Shown here in pieces: positions 25,609 to 37,000 of a stretch of 64,000 nt of DNA. The stretch comes from Sycobia sp. Sy_11 (Eukaryota > Arthropoda > Insecta > Hymenoptera > Epichrysomallidae), in the NCBI GenBank assembly GCA_018907035.1, contig JACCIC010000003.1, positions 5,947,501-6,011,500 on the forward strand, written 5' to 3'. The notes beneath the pieces were generated by a model. That model was not told the origin of the DNA. It saw only the letters and a list, made by a program, of their open reading frames with translations, and did no database searches. Every line of letters starts with the position of its first letter. Position 1 is the first letter of the stretch. The translations under genes were made by a program, and so were the position numbers.

Positions 25609-25858
25609 GCAAAGCTAGCCTATCAATAATATGTTGGTGCTATACATATATTTCATCTGAAAAAAGGCGCTCGCGCTCGCGGGTCGCATGCTCTGCGAGG
25701 CGGAATCAGCCCAGGGTGGCCATAAAAAAGGAGAAAAGATCTACACATACACACACATACACACACACCCACACACATTTATATACACAATACCGTGGAA
25801 AGGAAGGAAGCCGCAGGAAAGAGAGCGCGACGTTGGCTGTCGCACACGTGCGCGGCGA

Positions 25859-25861
<3 letters not shown>

Positions 25862-25894
<33 letters not shown>
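25862..25894. repeat. (TC)16 tract
   Basis: Pyrimidine repeat on the plus strand. Confidence 0.9.
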
Positions 25895-25899
<5 letters not shown>

Positions 25900-26770
25900 T
25901 TCTCTCTATGCTCTCGCGGATATATGCGGTAGAATCCACGCGGCTATCCTTGTTGAGGAACAGGTTCGTGCAATATATACATATAGTTTTTTTTACAGCT
26001 GCCATATCATCAGTTTGACGGCAAAGCAAACTATTCAAGCTTTGTCTGCTTCCCAATCTGATTGTGCGTGGTCTACGCACCAATAGCGTGCTAAAGTACG
26101 CGGGCTTTGTTGGTGCGAGAGCGAAGCAATACGCGATTTGTCCAGATTCTCTTTATAAGCGAGATTGCTATCTCTGCGCAGCTCTCAAAGGAAATCATTG
26201 ATAGAGAGCCCGATATTTTTAGATTATATGTTCGCTCTCTTTGGCGCGAAACCAAAGTTCGTACGAAGGGAAAATTTATGATACGCGGCACGAGATAAAT
26301 TATCGTGCTCTCTGTAGTTTGGCCATAGCAAAGTTTTAGATTGCATTCGAGATTTATCAATACGGTCGAGGTGTATAGAGTAAAGTAAATTGGCAACGTG
26401 TATCTTTAAATTTACACTTAACGTTTATTTGATAAATTTTATTGAAGCTATGAAATATATCGGTGTTGATTAGATTGACATTGAAGATTATTCAATCATA
26501 TAGAAAGTTGCAGTTTCTCAAACATCACCTGGTCAGTTCTCTATGTCAGAAGCTTTTGTTTCATTGTGTACATATTCATCTATATGAATCATCAATGAAT
26601 CGGAAATCAATCAAGTGAAAATCAAGTATATTTTTAAACCAGATATAACGAGTCCAGGTTTAATTTCATCTGTAATTAAATTACATATAAATAAAGTGAA
26701 TTATAAACATCGACTCTGGCAACGGAAAACCATTTCAGCAAAAGGACGTTTGAGCGTAAAGACAATAGAC

Positions 26771-27042
26771 CGAATGGACATGATTTGATCAAAATCCATT
26801 TTAACGAATGGACATTGGTCAGATTATGTTATTCATAATAGTTAATGAACTTATTATATAGACTAAAATCCAATACAATTTGCGCAAGTGAAAGACTTGC
26901 AATAATTAATAGTTATAGCTTATATGATATATATTAACTAAAAAAAAAACACATTTTATGTTTTTAATTAGTTTTTTCTCTCTTACTTTGGAAGGATCAA
27001 AGTTGATTAGATCAATTGACCATTTCATCAAATGTCCATTCG
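26771..27042. mobile_element. Possible small inverted-repeat (MITE-like) element
   Basis: CGAATGGACAT occurs at 26771 and 26815 on the plus strand and inverted at 27032-27042. Outside it both ends carry GACA before the motif when read inward, and inside it both show related TGAT/GATCAA sequence. The ends are imperfect and no clear target duplication was seen, so this is tentative. Confidence 0.35.
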
Positions 27043-27642
27043 ATAAAGCTGTCAAATTGTTTCTATATCAAAGTCCTGCTGTGAAATAGTTTCGTTGAAT
27101 TATCCGTAAAGCACATCACGTCCAGAATTTATATATTCGAGAAATTTCTTGATAAATTTAATTTATACTCATGCAAACAATAGGCAAAAGAAATACACTT
27201 CCTAAAATTCCCTTACGAACTGGTAACACAACTCTACTGTGGCGCGGTGAAAAGTCCAAAAGTACGATTTAAACACATAACGCGGCACTCTTATATGGCA
27301 GATGGTAAAACGCGCGTTTTACAACCCCGGCTATATTATACGTATAGGAATATTCCGAAAGAAGGAGGATGCGATAAAAAGAGAGGCCATTAAACCAGGC
27401 CCCATTTATAGGAAGTAGCATATAGAGTGAAGCCCTCGCGATTCCTCTCCCCTGCATAGACTTAGAGTGCATGTATATATACATGAGCTTGCCGAGCACG
27501 TGCGGTGCGCTCGCACGTAGAGGCATGCAGGGAGGTGACAGAAGGCATTGTGTGATAGACACCTAGGCTGAAGTATGTGTGTGCTTACGCTTACGTTTAC
27601 GTGTTTATGTGTGTGAGCGCCCGCACACACAATAATATATAG

Positions 27643-27645
<3 letters not shown>

Positions 27646-27694
<49 letters not shown>
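27646..27694. repeat. (TA)n, about 24 units
   Basis: Starts only 18 bases inside intron 1 from the weak exon 1 donor. Confidence 0.95.
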
Positions 27695-27698
<4 letters not shown>

Positions 27699-27711
27699 CA
27701 CAGCGACGAAC

Positions 27712-27819
27712 CTTGGCGTTGAAAACGATTCCGCGATGGAAGGCCTCCTCGCTGTGCAGTGGTATCCGCGTGTCGTACTCGTCATTGTGCACGAGGTTAT
27801 ACTGCTTCTTCGAGGGCAT
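27712..27819 (-). CDS. NOS1AP: NOS1AP coding exon 1 (start codon, N-terminus before the PTB fold)
   Basis: 36 codons, beginning MPSKKQYNLVHNDEYD and ending AFHRGIVFNAK. Vertebrate NOS1AP begins MPSKTKYNLV, carries RIPLH at the same place (also present here) and ends the equivalent segment with FEAK, so the start and frame are secure. The start has A at -3 (ATAGC before ATG). The exon ends after AAG in phase 0 with donor GTTCGT, a weak match to consensus because +3 is T. The conserved N-terminal stretch leads directly into the first PTB strand encoded by exon 2. An out-of-frame ATG lies 29 bases upstream (see findings). Confidence 0.93.
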
Positions 27820-27992
27820 GCTATCTCGGCCGCCCCGGGCCTCCGCATCCGCCTCCTTTGGCGCGTCGTCGTCGTAGTCGTCGTCGTCGTCGCTTTCGTG
27901 TCGTCGGCCTCTTCGTCCTCACCACTGGCGCCGCTAATTCAGTGATGCTCTTTCTCCGGCGCGCTCTTTGTGTTTGGCTCGCTGCGCAACCC
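27820..27992 (-). promoter_or_regulatory. 5' leader of NOS1AP with upstream acceptor, upstream ATG and in-frame acidic stretch
   Basis: On the minus strand a long pyrimidine tract ends in CCGCAG at 27998-27993, so this exon probably starts at 27992 and is preceded by a spliced untranslated exon whose position I cannot fix. The frame of the NOS1AP start stays open upstream from a TGA at 27921-27919 for 33 codons without ATG, and includes an Asp-rich run (D5-Y-D3). An ATG in another frame at 27848-27846 (context GGCGGATGC, weak) overlaps the main start. Both could affect translation; this is inference. Confidence 0.6.
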
Positions 27993-28236
27993 CTGCGGGA
28001 GCAGAATAAAAAGAAGAAGAAGGTTAATATACGCATGAGTGTGACAAAAAGAGCACGTTTTGCACGATTTCTCACTTTCTACACACACACACACGCATAC
28101 GCGTGCGCGCGAGCAGACCGTGAACCCCTCCTGCGTTTTCTTTAATATGGTTTTCTTTGTCCGCGAGGAGGAAATCGAAAGCGTGCGTGTTCTCCATCCA
28201 AGGGGAGTGGCAGTTACGTATGTATGTATATATCTG

Positions 28237-28240
<4 letters not shown>

Positions 28241-28282
<42 letters not shown>
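28241..28282. repeat. (TA)n, about 21 units
   Basis: Preceded by a short TATG run. Confidence 0.95.
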
Positions 28283-28287
<5 letters not shown>

Positions 28288-29586
28288 GTTGGATTAAGAA
28301 GACCGGAACTGTCTAGAGGGGTTGGCGGCCAGTATTATATTGCGTCACGTTGTTTCCTAGTATTTTTCGATAATTTGGTCGTCGATAAACTATAAGACTC
28401 CGTGAAATTCAACCGTAGTTCGTTCTCAGTAGATCGAGTCAAGGAAGTGTTAGACCAACCCTCGGATATATATTAATCCAATCGCGTGTTTCCGAAAGTC
28501 ACTGACATATAAATCTTTCAGTGTTTTAAATACAATATAATTAAAATAGAGATTGATTATATTAAAGTTTGAAGTGAATTCTGAAAAGAGTCACCATAAT
28601 TGTGGCTTGATGTAAACATAAAGTGTATATATCATTAAATTAATTTGTAGCCTATGTAATAATCTACATTTATTAACATTTACTTCATGCCTTATATAAA
28701 GGGATTCTCAATTAATGTATAATTTATATTGTTATATATTCTTTAGATGAAGTTAAACAAAATTTATGTAAATATATTTACATATATGGCCGTTTATAAG
28801 AACCGAATAATTTCTAAGTCATTTGTAACTAATAGTTAACAAAAATAAATTGAGATTTTTCTTTTAGGTATTGAATAAAGAATTAATTCTTGAACATCCG
28901 TGCGCACGTAGACATTACATTTCTATTCAAATTATAGAAATTAAAATTTGTAATTTTAAACTACTTTTATACTATGTTTAATACTCTTCTTATATCATCA
29001 TTTTTTTATATACTCTTTTTCATTTTATTCATGTTCAATTAATGATGTTTTTACTATATAGGCCTGATGAAATATAATGTAATAAACTTTAATAGCATTA
29101 AATGAAACAAACAATATTTTATAAATAAGGTAAAGATCGGCAATATAAGAAGATGTAAATAGGAAAAACATCCTTTCCCTCTGCCCACAAATCCTTAATG
29201 CGCTACATTCACGAACGAATATCTTTATTAGGTATCCCTTAAATTTGCTGAACTGTTGGCATTTTATATAGATACACGTCATATCGATTCGCATACGAAT
29301 TTTTTGTCCTTTCCTCTCCTCCTATCTCTCTCCTTCTTTCCGAGCCTTAGCATCGCACAAATCACATACTACAGTCTCCAGATTTAGTGAATATAACGGG
29401 GATAAAGGGCGAGAAAAAGATAGATAGAGAGAGAGAGAGAGGGGGGATACTTGGCCAAGGTAGGGATAGGGGAGAAGTTAGTGGCACTTATGAGACTGGC
29501 GAAATATGCAAGAGGGCTGTCGATTTGCGCCAGCCGGGCGAAAATTTCTGCCGTCTGCGCGTTTTTTCCCTTCTGTTGAAACAGTG

Positions 29587-29601
29587 CGGATCTCTCTGTC
29601 T

Positions 29602-29655
<54 letters not shown>
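29587..29655. repeat. CT-rich tract
   Basis: About 70 bases of CT repeats broken twice by TTC. Confidence 0.9.
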
Positions 29656-29658
<3 letters not shown>

Positions 29659-31409
29659 CCTCTCTCTCTAATCTCTCTTGTCTCTCCCACTCCCGTTGAA
29701 GCTGCAAACGTATGCTATATTGCGCAGCTTCATCGGGCTAGCATTGTTCAAGCGATGTCCGTATATTATATATTTTTTTTAGTAGGTACAGGTACATCTC
29801 ATCCCCGTGAAAAGAAAAATGCCTCGGTAAACAAGAATATTGTTCGTTCATGAACGAGATGATGCTGACGCGCGCAGACCGATTATGTGAGTATGATTGA
29901 AGTGTGCCTGTAAAGCGTATCGTTTCTCGTTCTTCAATTTCATTTCAAACGCTCGGATTTTTATGCGCGCCGATGTATTTCGCAATCTTATTAGATGTTC
30001 CAGAATAATAAACATAAGATCGTAAGGGATCCTCAATATTGGCACAAATATCATACACGATATCATATATTATCTGCATATTGCTAATCATCACAAGCAA
30101 TTACAATTTAACTAGGACACTGAAAGATCTAAAAAAACAAGTTGTTTCAGAAAAAAAAGTTAGAGGCTGTTATTTTAGGAAATAAAAATTTTTATATAAA
30201 GTTCTTAAAGAGCCTTTTGTCATGAAAGCTTCAAACTCAAAGTAAGCATGCAAAGAAAAAATACAAGAAGAAAAAATCTCTCAGGAAATCAAAGAGTCTA
30301 TCAGATTAAGCAATTCAAATTTGGATGCAGGACCTTATAGTAAGAACTCAGGTAGACAAACGATATAATGCACTTCAAATATGAATCCAAATGACTGTTA
30401 AAAGCAAAGTATGTAACATACTCAACGAATCATTATGAGTTCTGGCCAGTTTCGATGAATTACTGCACAGATTCATTCGCTTTTTACGATGGGCCTAAAA
30501 GGTATTAGAAAGAAAGTTGTACCGTAACTGGCACGAATCCACAATATATGAATAATGCGTTATATACTTGGTCCTATTATCATATGAGAGTCATTTTGAC
30601 TTATGAGAAACACATACTGTTGATTGTAAGTAGTCCTTATGATAAAGGTTTCGGAACCAAAAGTAAGCAAGATGATCTTTTTGACTGTATTTTTTTCTTT
30701 GGAGGTTGACATTTTAAGTTTGGAGTATTTAATTGACAAGGATCATACGAAAATTGGAAAACATGACTGCACGTCTTCTAAATCATAGCATTGTAATTTA
30801 CAATTAAAAAAAATAGGTGTCCCAACATTAAATTAAAAATAGATCTAAACCTTTAGGCTCCTTACTAAAGTCCTCGACCCAAGATTCGGTTAATAATTCA
30901 AATAGCCCGTCTGATTCACTATAAAATTGATTTTATTGAGCTTTTTCTTAAACGAGTTAATGTAAAGTTAAAATGGGACATTCTGTACGTATATAAAAAC
31001 GATACTGAGTTATAAAACAAAAAAGACTAAAGGAAAATTGATTAGCATAAAAATTAACAGGAGCAATTATTCTAATAGTAAAATTCTAATTATTATTTCA
31101 TTTTTAGAGAAAATCAGACATATTTGATTGAAAATACTATTACCTTTTAATAAAGACTGATTTATATGAGAAACTCATCAAATATTAGGCATGAAAAGCG
31201 ATGCTGACGATTATTTCAACGATGCTACAATAAATTATAATGGTATTTAATATATTTTATATTGAGCATAAAAGATTTATTGCAAACGCATAAACTCGAT
31301 CTTTTATATCCAATTTAAATTGATTGTTCTCTACTTACAATAGAAAATCTTTTATGATGTTTAATAAATTATACATAATAAAGTGTAAATGAATATATAA
31401 ATCCGATAG

Positions 31410-31410
<1 letters not shown>

Positions 31411-31461
<51 letters not shown>
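31411..31461. repeat. (TA)n, about 25 units
   Basis: Pure tract within AT-rich DNA. Confidence 0.95.
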
Positions 31462-31464
<3 letters not shown>

Positions 31465-32257
31465 TAGCTTTTCATATATCAATAAATCCATAATACATAA
31501 TCATAAAAATATATTGAAAATTCTGATTGAAAGAAAACTACATAAACACGGTGACCGAAATGTTAAATCACCTCATTATTTTACGGATTGCTTTATATGA
31601 TTGTTATTACAGTTTTAGATTATACAAAGATGCAATTTCTATGATTATATAGAAAAACACGGATCGGCGACGAAGTATATACTTATTTCTGCACGTCAGT
31701 TAGTTCCTATACCGCTGTTATAAACTCGCGTGAAGAAAGTATACTGCAAAAAAATATATATGCAGGCAGAGAACGAAATAACGCAATAAATAAATTAATG
31801 AAAAAAGTTCGGACGTCGATATATTGATGCTGGGAAAGGAAACAGGAGAAACAGGGGACAAGGAGTGCGCTATATATATATATATATATTGCAATCATAC
31901 ATCGGGTTTTAATAATTGCGAGAGTGCGGTACAAAATATACATATATATATACAAAATATATGCACGCGCACGTGGCGCTGAATTATTAAATCCAGGAAA
32001 GTGAAAACAACGAATGGGAGAGGAAGTTGTCCGCGGCGCAGATCCCCTCGTGCGTGGAATAAATAAATACGGCGGATCTCATATATCCCACGCTGAACAG
32101 GAATATCGGCTTCAATGGCGGGGGCGGGGACGTAGCATAGGTAAAATAAAAACGGGAACGAAAGCGCGCTCGGGCATCAGCGGGGGTGTGGGTGGTTCCT
32201 CCCGTCGTGGCTGATCGGATTTTTGTATTTGCTCCGAAGCACGTACATGCGCCCAAG

Positions 32258-32259
<2 letters not shown>

Positions 32260-32311
<52 letters not shown>
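32260..32311. repeat. (TA)n, about 26 units
   Basis: Lies next to a GC-richer patch (32.0-32.25 kb). Confidence 0.95.
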
Positions 32312-32319
<8 letters not shown>

Positions 32320-33556
32320 TTGCTTTGTGCAATTTTCACGCTTTTAAACAATTTAGCAATTTTTTTTTTAATTCTTAGACGGACACAACTGTAGTTTATT
32401 GTTTGGCTTCGGATGTATTATTCACTGCGTGTTTCGACGCGATGAAAACGATTTTACTGTTCGTTTCGATCGAACGTATTTCATATTCTGCACGTAGTTC
32501 AAATTTAGGGTGAAAATAAAAAAGAGCTGAAATAAAAAATACGCACCAGATGAATTACTTCTGATATATTTTTACGTTTGGAAAACAATTATATTGTCAG
32601 CATTGCGCTAAGATTGTTTGTCTTTTATTCGAAGTACAAATTTGGATTAAAAAGTCTAAAATTAACCTTATATAATTTGAAAAACTATTATCTAATCATC
32701 CATTTTTTAATAAAATATGAGTATCACAATTTTTAGTAACGTTGAAAACGCACTCAGGAAACGCACGCATTAACTGCGATAAATCAGCGGAGATTGTCGA
32801 ATATAATTAATATTATCAATTGATATAAGTATTAAAAACCATGGCTTAAATTAACGCTCACAACAGCAAAAAATGATCTGCCATCATCACGTCGCATTTT
32901 CAAAACGGCAAAAAGATGTCATGCCATTTATATATATGTCCATATATACGAACGATTTTTATCGTTTAACTTACATTTTTTTCATACCATTGTCAATATG
33001 GACATAATTTCATGACTAGTCTTCGAAAGTTCTTCTGAATAGTTTTAATTTTTGGAACTATCGTCGGAAACGATTGACCCCCTCCTGAAGAACACTTATT
33101 TTTACGAGTCGAAAATTTTAACTTCTTTCACCACCGTTGACTCGTTTGAGCTAATATGTTGCCGAGCTATGTTCGAATCATAATATGTACTACTACATTT
33201 GGAGACGCCTAAGTAACAAATTTAGGGTCAATTTTAATGTTTCTGATAAAAATGAAAAAAAGTGTGTCAGTGAAAAATTTAACGACTTTAGTTGAAAATT
33301 ATACATCAGTAGATGAATTCTAAAAATCTATAAACCACACAACTCATAATCCGCTGACCCTGTACAAACTTAGAAAGCTATACACAAACGTATCTTCACT
33401 TTCATCCTCAATTTAATCCTCAGTATATATATAATCATCTTGAGATTTTGATTCCGATTACTATATATAGTTTCCACAAGTGACAAAAAATTCCTTCGAG
33501 AAAGTCTTTTCATATGTAATGTGCGATCAATCGGTACAAAATAGATATCTGTCTGC

Positions 33557-33559
<3 letters not shown>

Positions 33560-33620
<61 letters not shown>

Positions 33621-33690
33621 GTGCGTGCGTGCGTGCGTGCGTGCGTGCGTGTGTGTGTGTGCTTGCGCGCGTGTGTGTGCACGCACACAT
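33560..33690. repeat. Compound (TC)28 - (GTGC)n - (GT)n repeat
   Basis: A pure CT tract to 33616 is followed by about six GTGC units, then GT/GC alternation to about 33690. It joins a triplex-prone tract to an alternating purine-pyrimidine tract. Confidence 0.9.
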
Positions 33691-33862
33691 GCATGTGTCT
33701 GTGGTATATTTGACAGAAGGTGACGTCGTTCATTATGTACATCGTAATTCTGTACATAAAGGTCAGTTTGTAATGGCAATTTTTACATTCGTATAGCTAA
33801 TTTTCTTCAAAAATCAATATGCGATAGATTCGTTTTAGTCAGCCTCGTATTATGGAAATGAC

Positions 33863-33863
<1 letters not shown>

Positions 33864-33920
<57 letters not shown>
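33864..33920. repeat. (TA)n, about 28 units
   Basis: Middle member of a repeat cluster spanning 33.56-34.32 kb. Confidence 0.95.
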
Positions 33921-33924
<4 letters not shown>

Positions 33925-34109
33925 TGCGCAAATGCGGTTAACAATATATACGTTTTGCGGTGTGTGTGGATTATTGGGATTCGTCATATTACGCATATGA
34001 AAATAATCATCTTCAGGTTGAGATTTATCGATGAAAAAAAAAACAAAATAAAAGGTTATCGAGCTGATTTAAAATTAGTAATTGCACGGAAATATCAGAA
34101 ATATCAGAA

Positions 34110-34110
<1 letters not shown>

Positions 34111-34184
<74 letters not shown>

Positions 34185-34211
34185 CGTGTGTGTGTGGTGT
34201 GTGTGTGTGTA
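34111..34211. repeat. (GT)n array, about 100 bases
   Basis: About 36 pure GT units, then GGGC- and GTGG-interrupted GT units. Confidence 0.95.
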
Positions 34212-34264
34212 AAGAAATTTCCCTAGAAGATTATATGGATATATACGATTTCAATATATACATA

Positions 34265-34269
<5 letters not shown>

Positions 34270-34311
<42 letters not shown>
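34270..34311. repeat. (TA)n, about 20 units
   Basis: Flanked by CATATA/TATATG half-palindromes on both sides. Confidence 0.9.
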
Positions 34312-34324
<13 letters not shown>

Positions 34325-35950
34325 GCGAACCACAACAGTATTCGAATACGAGTAAGTTCAAAATGACTAGGTCGCACGTTGCATTATAGCTGTCAGATTT
34401 TAATTCGGAAGATTGTGTGCACCGCGGCACATCGTATATGCAATATATATGACTTACTGTATGTAATGCATAGATATAAGTTAAATAATTTTCAGAAATT
34501 TGAATTCGTAAAGTTCCGTCCATGCTTCTTTACAGTTATAGCGCGTATTCTTTTTTATATTTCCTATTTTCCCTGGTTTAGAAATTGCAAGGCCAGAAAG
34601 TTTTGCAAAAAATCTACATGAATCGTAATTCGCTGTGCGCTACGGCATCTTTAAATCGATTGCGTTTGATTCACTTGTCGCTTTGTTTCTCAAATTCTAA
34701 TTACTTTGAGTGGTTCAATTATGAAGTTGTTAAAACGAGTATAAAACTGTTTCAAGGAAAGCCTTGTGGGAAAAAGAACGGTGCAATTTTGCTCGTACAA
34801 TTTTAAATGTAATATACTCATTATTTCCCCGATGGCTATTATTCGGTGAGTTAATTAACTGATTTATAATCAATAAAATTTTATAATTTTTCTCAAAGCA
34901 AAATATACTTTGACATAATTTAACGGATCATAATTAGCTGGGTTATTTCATGGATGTAAAGCGCAGATATAATATTCAAATAATTTTTATTTTATGATAA
35001 AAAAGTGTCCAATCAAATTCAGTCGATGAAAAGTTGCATATTACTCTAAAAAATCAATATCTGTACATTAAAAGTATATTCTGTGTATGAAAGAATAAAA
35101 AATATTACTTAAATCTTTATTACTATCAAAAAATTAATAATTACTTATCCTTGTTGTAATATATCATCCTGTAATATATAGTACAAATTAGGCATCTCTG
35201 GATAATAATTTCATCATATTTCAAAATGAACATTTATATTTTAAGTGTATTTCCGACTTTTAATCGCTTTTATTGCATATATTCTGAAAAACAATATAGT
35301 CCAATCCAATAAATATATTCATCTAAAATCTACGAGTGCAACGATTCCTCGAAACAAAAATAGCATTTAAATATACTTCAGATGAGCGTATTTGAATTGG
35401 ATTACGCCGCTGAGTCATAATCTATTTATTGCAACAGTATAGTAAGCAGAAAACGCAATTACATATACGGATTTAGGGACTAAATGCTACTTTTCTAAAA
35501 ATTGTACATAAAATTTGATTTTACATGGTTTTCAAGCAAAGCATTTGTTTCGTTCCTTTATTCTTTAAATAGGTAGGTGTAAAATTGCATTTTACAATCG
35601 CTATCGTATGATTTTTGAAGATTTTTTTTCACTGCAGTTTTGCTGTTTAAATTTGTCTTAAAATGCTTTGAAAGCTGATTATCGAATCTGTCCCTTTAAC
35701 ATTTTGCCGATTGACACGTCGAATGCCGAGCAAAATCTTGGAAATTCCGTCATATGAAATGTGAACGGACAAATCACAGCTTGTAGGGTAATGAAAACCA
35801 AAAGTGAAGTTATAGTATTATAGATAGTGTTATATATTCAAAATAGCAAAGCGCCATCCAATGGGCAGGCGATCATCGAACTGTAGGTTTTATACCGAGC
35901 GACTTTTACTCGAGAACCGGTACACATATCTCTGTATTATATCGCCTGTA

Positions 35951-35980
35951 TAATGATCCACCATGTGAACCCACGCCTAC

Positions 35981-36015
<35 letters not shown>

Positions 36016-36095
36016 ACCTGCACAGACTCCGCGGTGGTTTCGAACCGCGACGAGACGGCGGTACAGCGTCTCCCTCTCAGCATCGCATCCATGTG

Positions 36096-36134
<39 letters not shown>

Positions 36135-36274
36135 AGAGATAGAGGGAATAAAAAGAGATAGAGGTTGACGCTGGCTCGCTGGCGCGATGAATCACGCGGC
36201 GACCGGCCTCTTTTGAGCAAATACGAAAGAGTCTGGCGCGCGCGAGCGGAGAAAAGAGAAAGAAACTTGTGGCA

Positions 36275-36326
<52 letters not shown>

Positions 36327-36481
36327 TATAATGTAAATGTGTATAAAGAGGAAAAAGGAAGCGGCGCGCGATCGGACACGCCTCGAATTCTTCCCTGACC
36401 CCCTCCCCTCAACATCTCACGCTAGCGTATGCGCGCACACACACATATATATCCGACGCTCAGGCCGGTTTTTCATCTATA

Positions 36482-36531
<50 letters not shown>

Positions 36532-36637
36532 CATATATTCCTCCCTTTCTCTCTTATAAACTTGCGCGTCGAGGAACATCTCCAAGATAATGGAGATTGC
36601 AGAGAGACGGAGAACCAGTCTCGAGTAGCGCCGACCT

Positions 36638-36696
<59 letters not shown>

Positions 36697-37000
36697 TTGA
36701 TAGAGGATCGGTCGGCGCACCGGGAGGCGAGCGCGCGCCTCGCGATGCCCGCGTGCGAGTTTATGAATGAGGAAAAAAACGGCTGACGGTATATGGATGG
36801 TTTTATCGCGCGTCCGCGCACGATGGCAACAGGCGGCCGGCAGCAGGCCAGCAGCTCGTGCCGCGCTCGAGCGATTCAACCGTGCTCCGGCGCTGGGGTG
36901 GCGGATGAGGGCGCTCGGTGAAAAATCCGATTTTTTTCCCCCGTCACGCTCGATGGAATATTATCGGCCCCCCACCCCACCCCCCCTCTTATAATACGCT
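35951..37000. other. GC-rich island with TA and GA tracts; no gene assigned
   Basis: CpG-rich unique DNA at 36.02-36.09, 36.16-36.27, 36.35-36.43 and 36.70-36.95 kb alternates with TA tracts at 35982-36013, 36099-36129, 36277-36330 and 36476-36526 and (GA)26 at 36641-36693. The open frames are driven by repeats. Composition suits a promoter or untranslated exon, but there is no direct evidence of one. Confidence 0.4.
36641..36693. repeat. (GA)26 tract
   Basis: Pure GA repeat embedded in CpG-rich DNA. Confidence 0.95.

Larger units (their letters stand above)
17582..27711. other. NOS1AP intron 1
   Basis: About 10.1 kb between the first and second coding exons. Mostly AT-rich; contains five long TA tracts, GA/CT and GT tracts and a GC-richer patch with GAA repeats at 23.1-23.5 kb. 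Three copies of an 11-base motif form a possible inverted-repeat element at 26771-27042. No further exon was recognised. Confidence 0.7.
14587..27992 (-). other. NOS1AP: NOS1AP (CAPON) gene, 5' portion with four coding exons
   Basis: Gene-level entry. NOS1AP is a cytoplasmic adaptor: in vertebrates its N-terminal PTB domain binds partners such as Dexras1 and its C-terminus binds the PDZ domain of neuronal NO synthase; the nematode relative DYC-1 acts in muscle with the dystrophin system. Seen here: four exons, each with AG/GT boundaries and all introns in phase 0, giving 151 codons (146 if the short exon 4 is used) that follow the vertebrate protein from its first Met to just before the last PTB helix. 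Introns are about 10.1 kb, 166 bp and 2.5 kb. The helix usually containing RIVRTVGQAFEVCHK and everything after it were not found down to position 1, so the gene is cut by the left edge. A good acceptor upstream of the start codon predicts at least one untranslated exon to the right. Confidence 0.93.
27993..35950. other. Gene-poor DNA upstream of NOS1AP exon 1
   Basis: Likely 5' intron and/or promoter-distal DNA of NOS1AP. Contains five long TA blocks, CT tracts and a long GT array. Between 29.9 and 31.4 kb and between 34.4 and 35.9 kb it is plain AT-rich sequence without repeats or ORFs of note. No untranslated exon could be identified. Confidence 0.5.

Noticed and set aside
27645..27848. 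67-codon minus-strand frame starting MRRPGAAEIACP
   Set aside because: Out of frame with the conserved NOS1AP start inside it; retained only as an upstream ATG, not as a protein.
36337..36786. 149-codon plus-strand open frame
   Set aside because: Mostly TA and GA repeat translation; no conserved segment.
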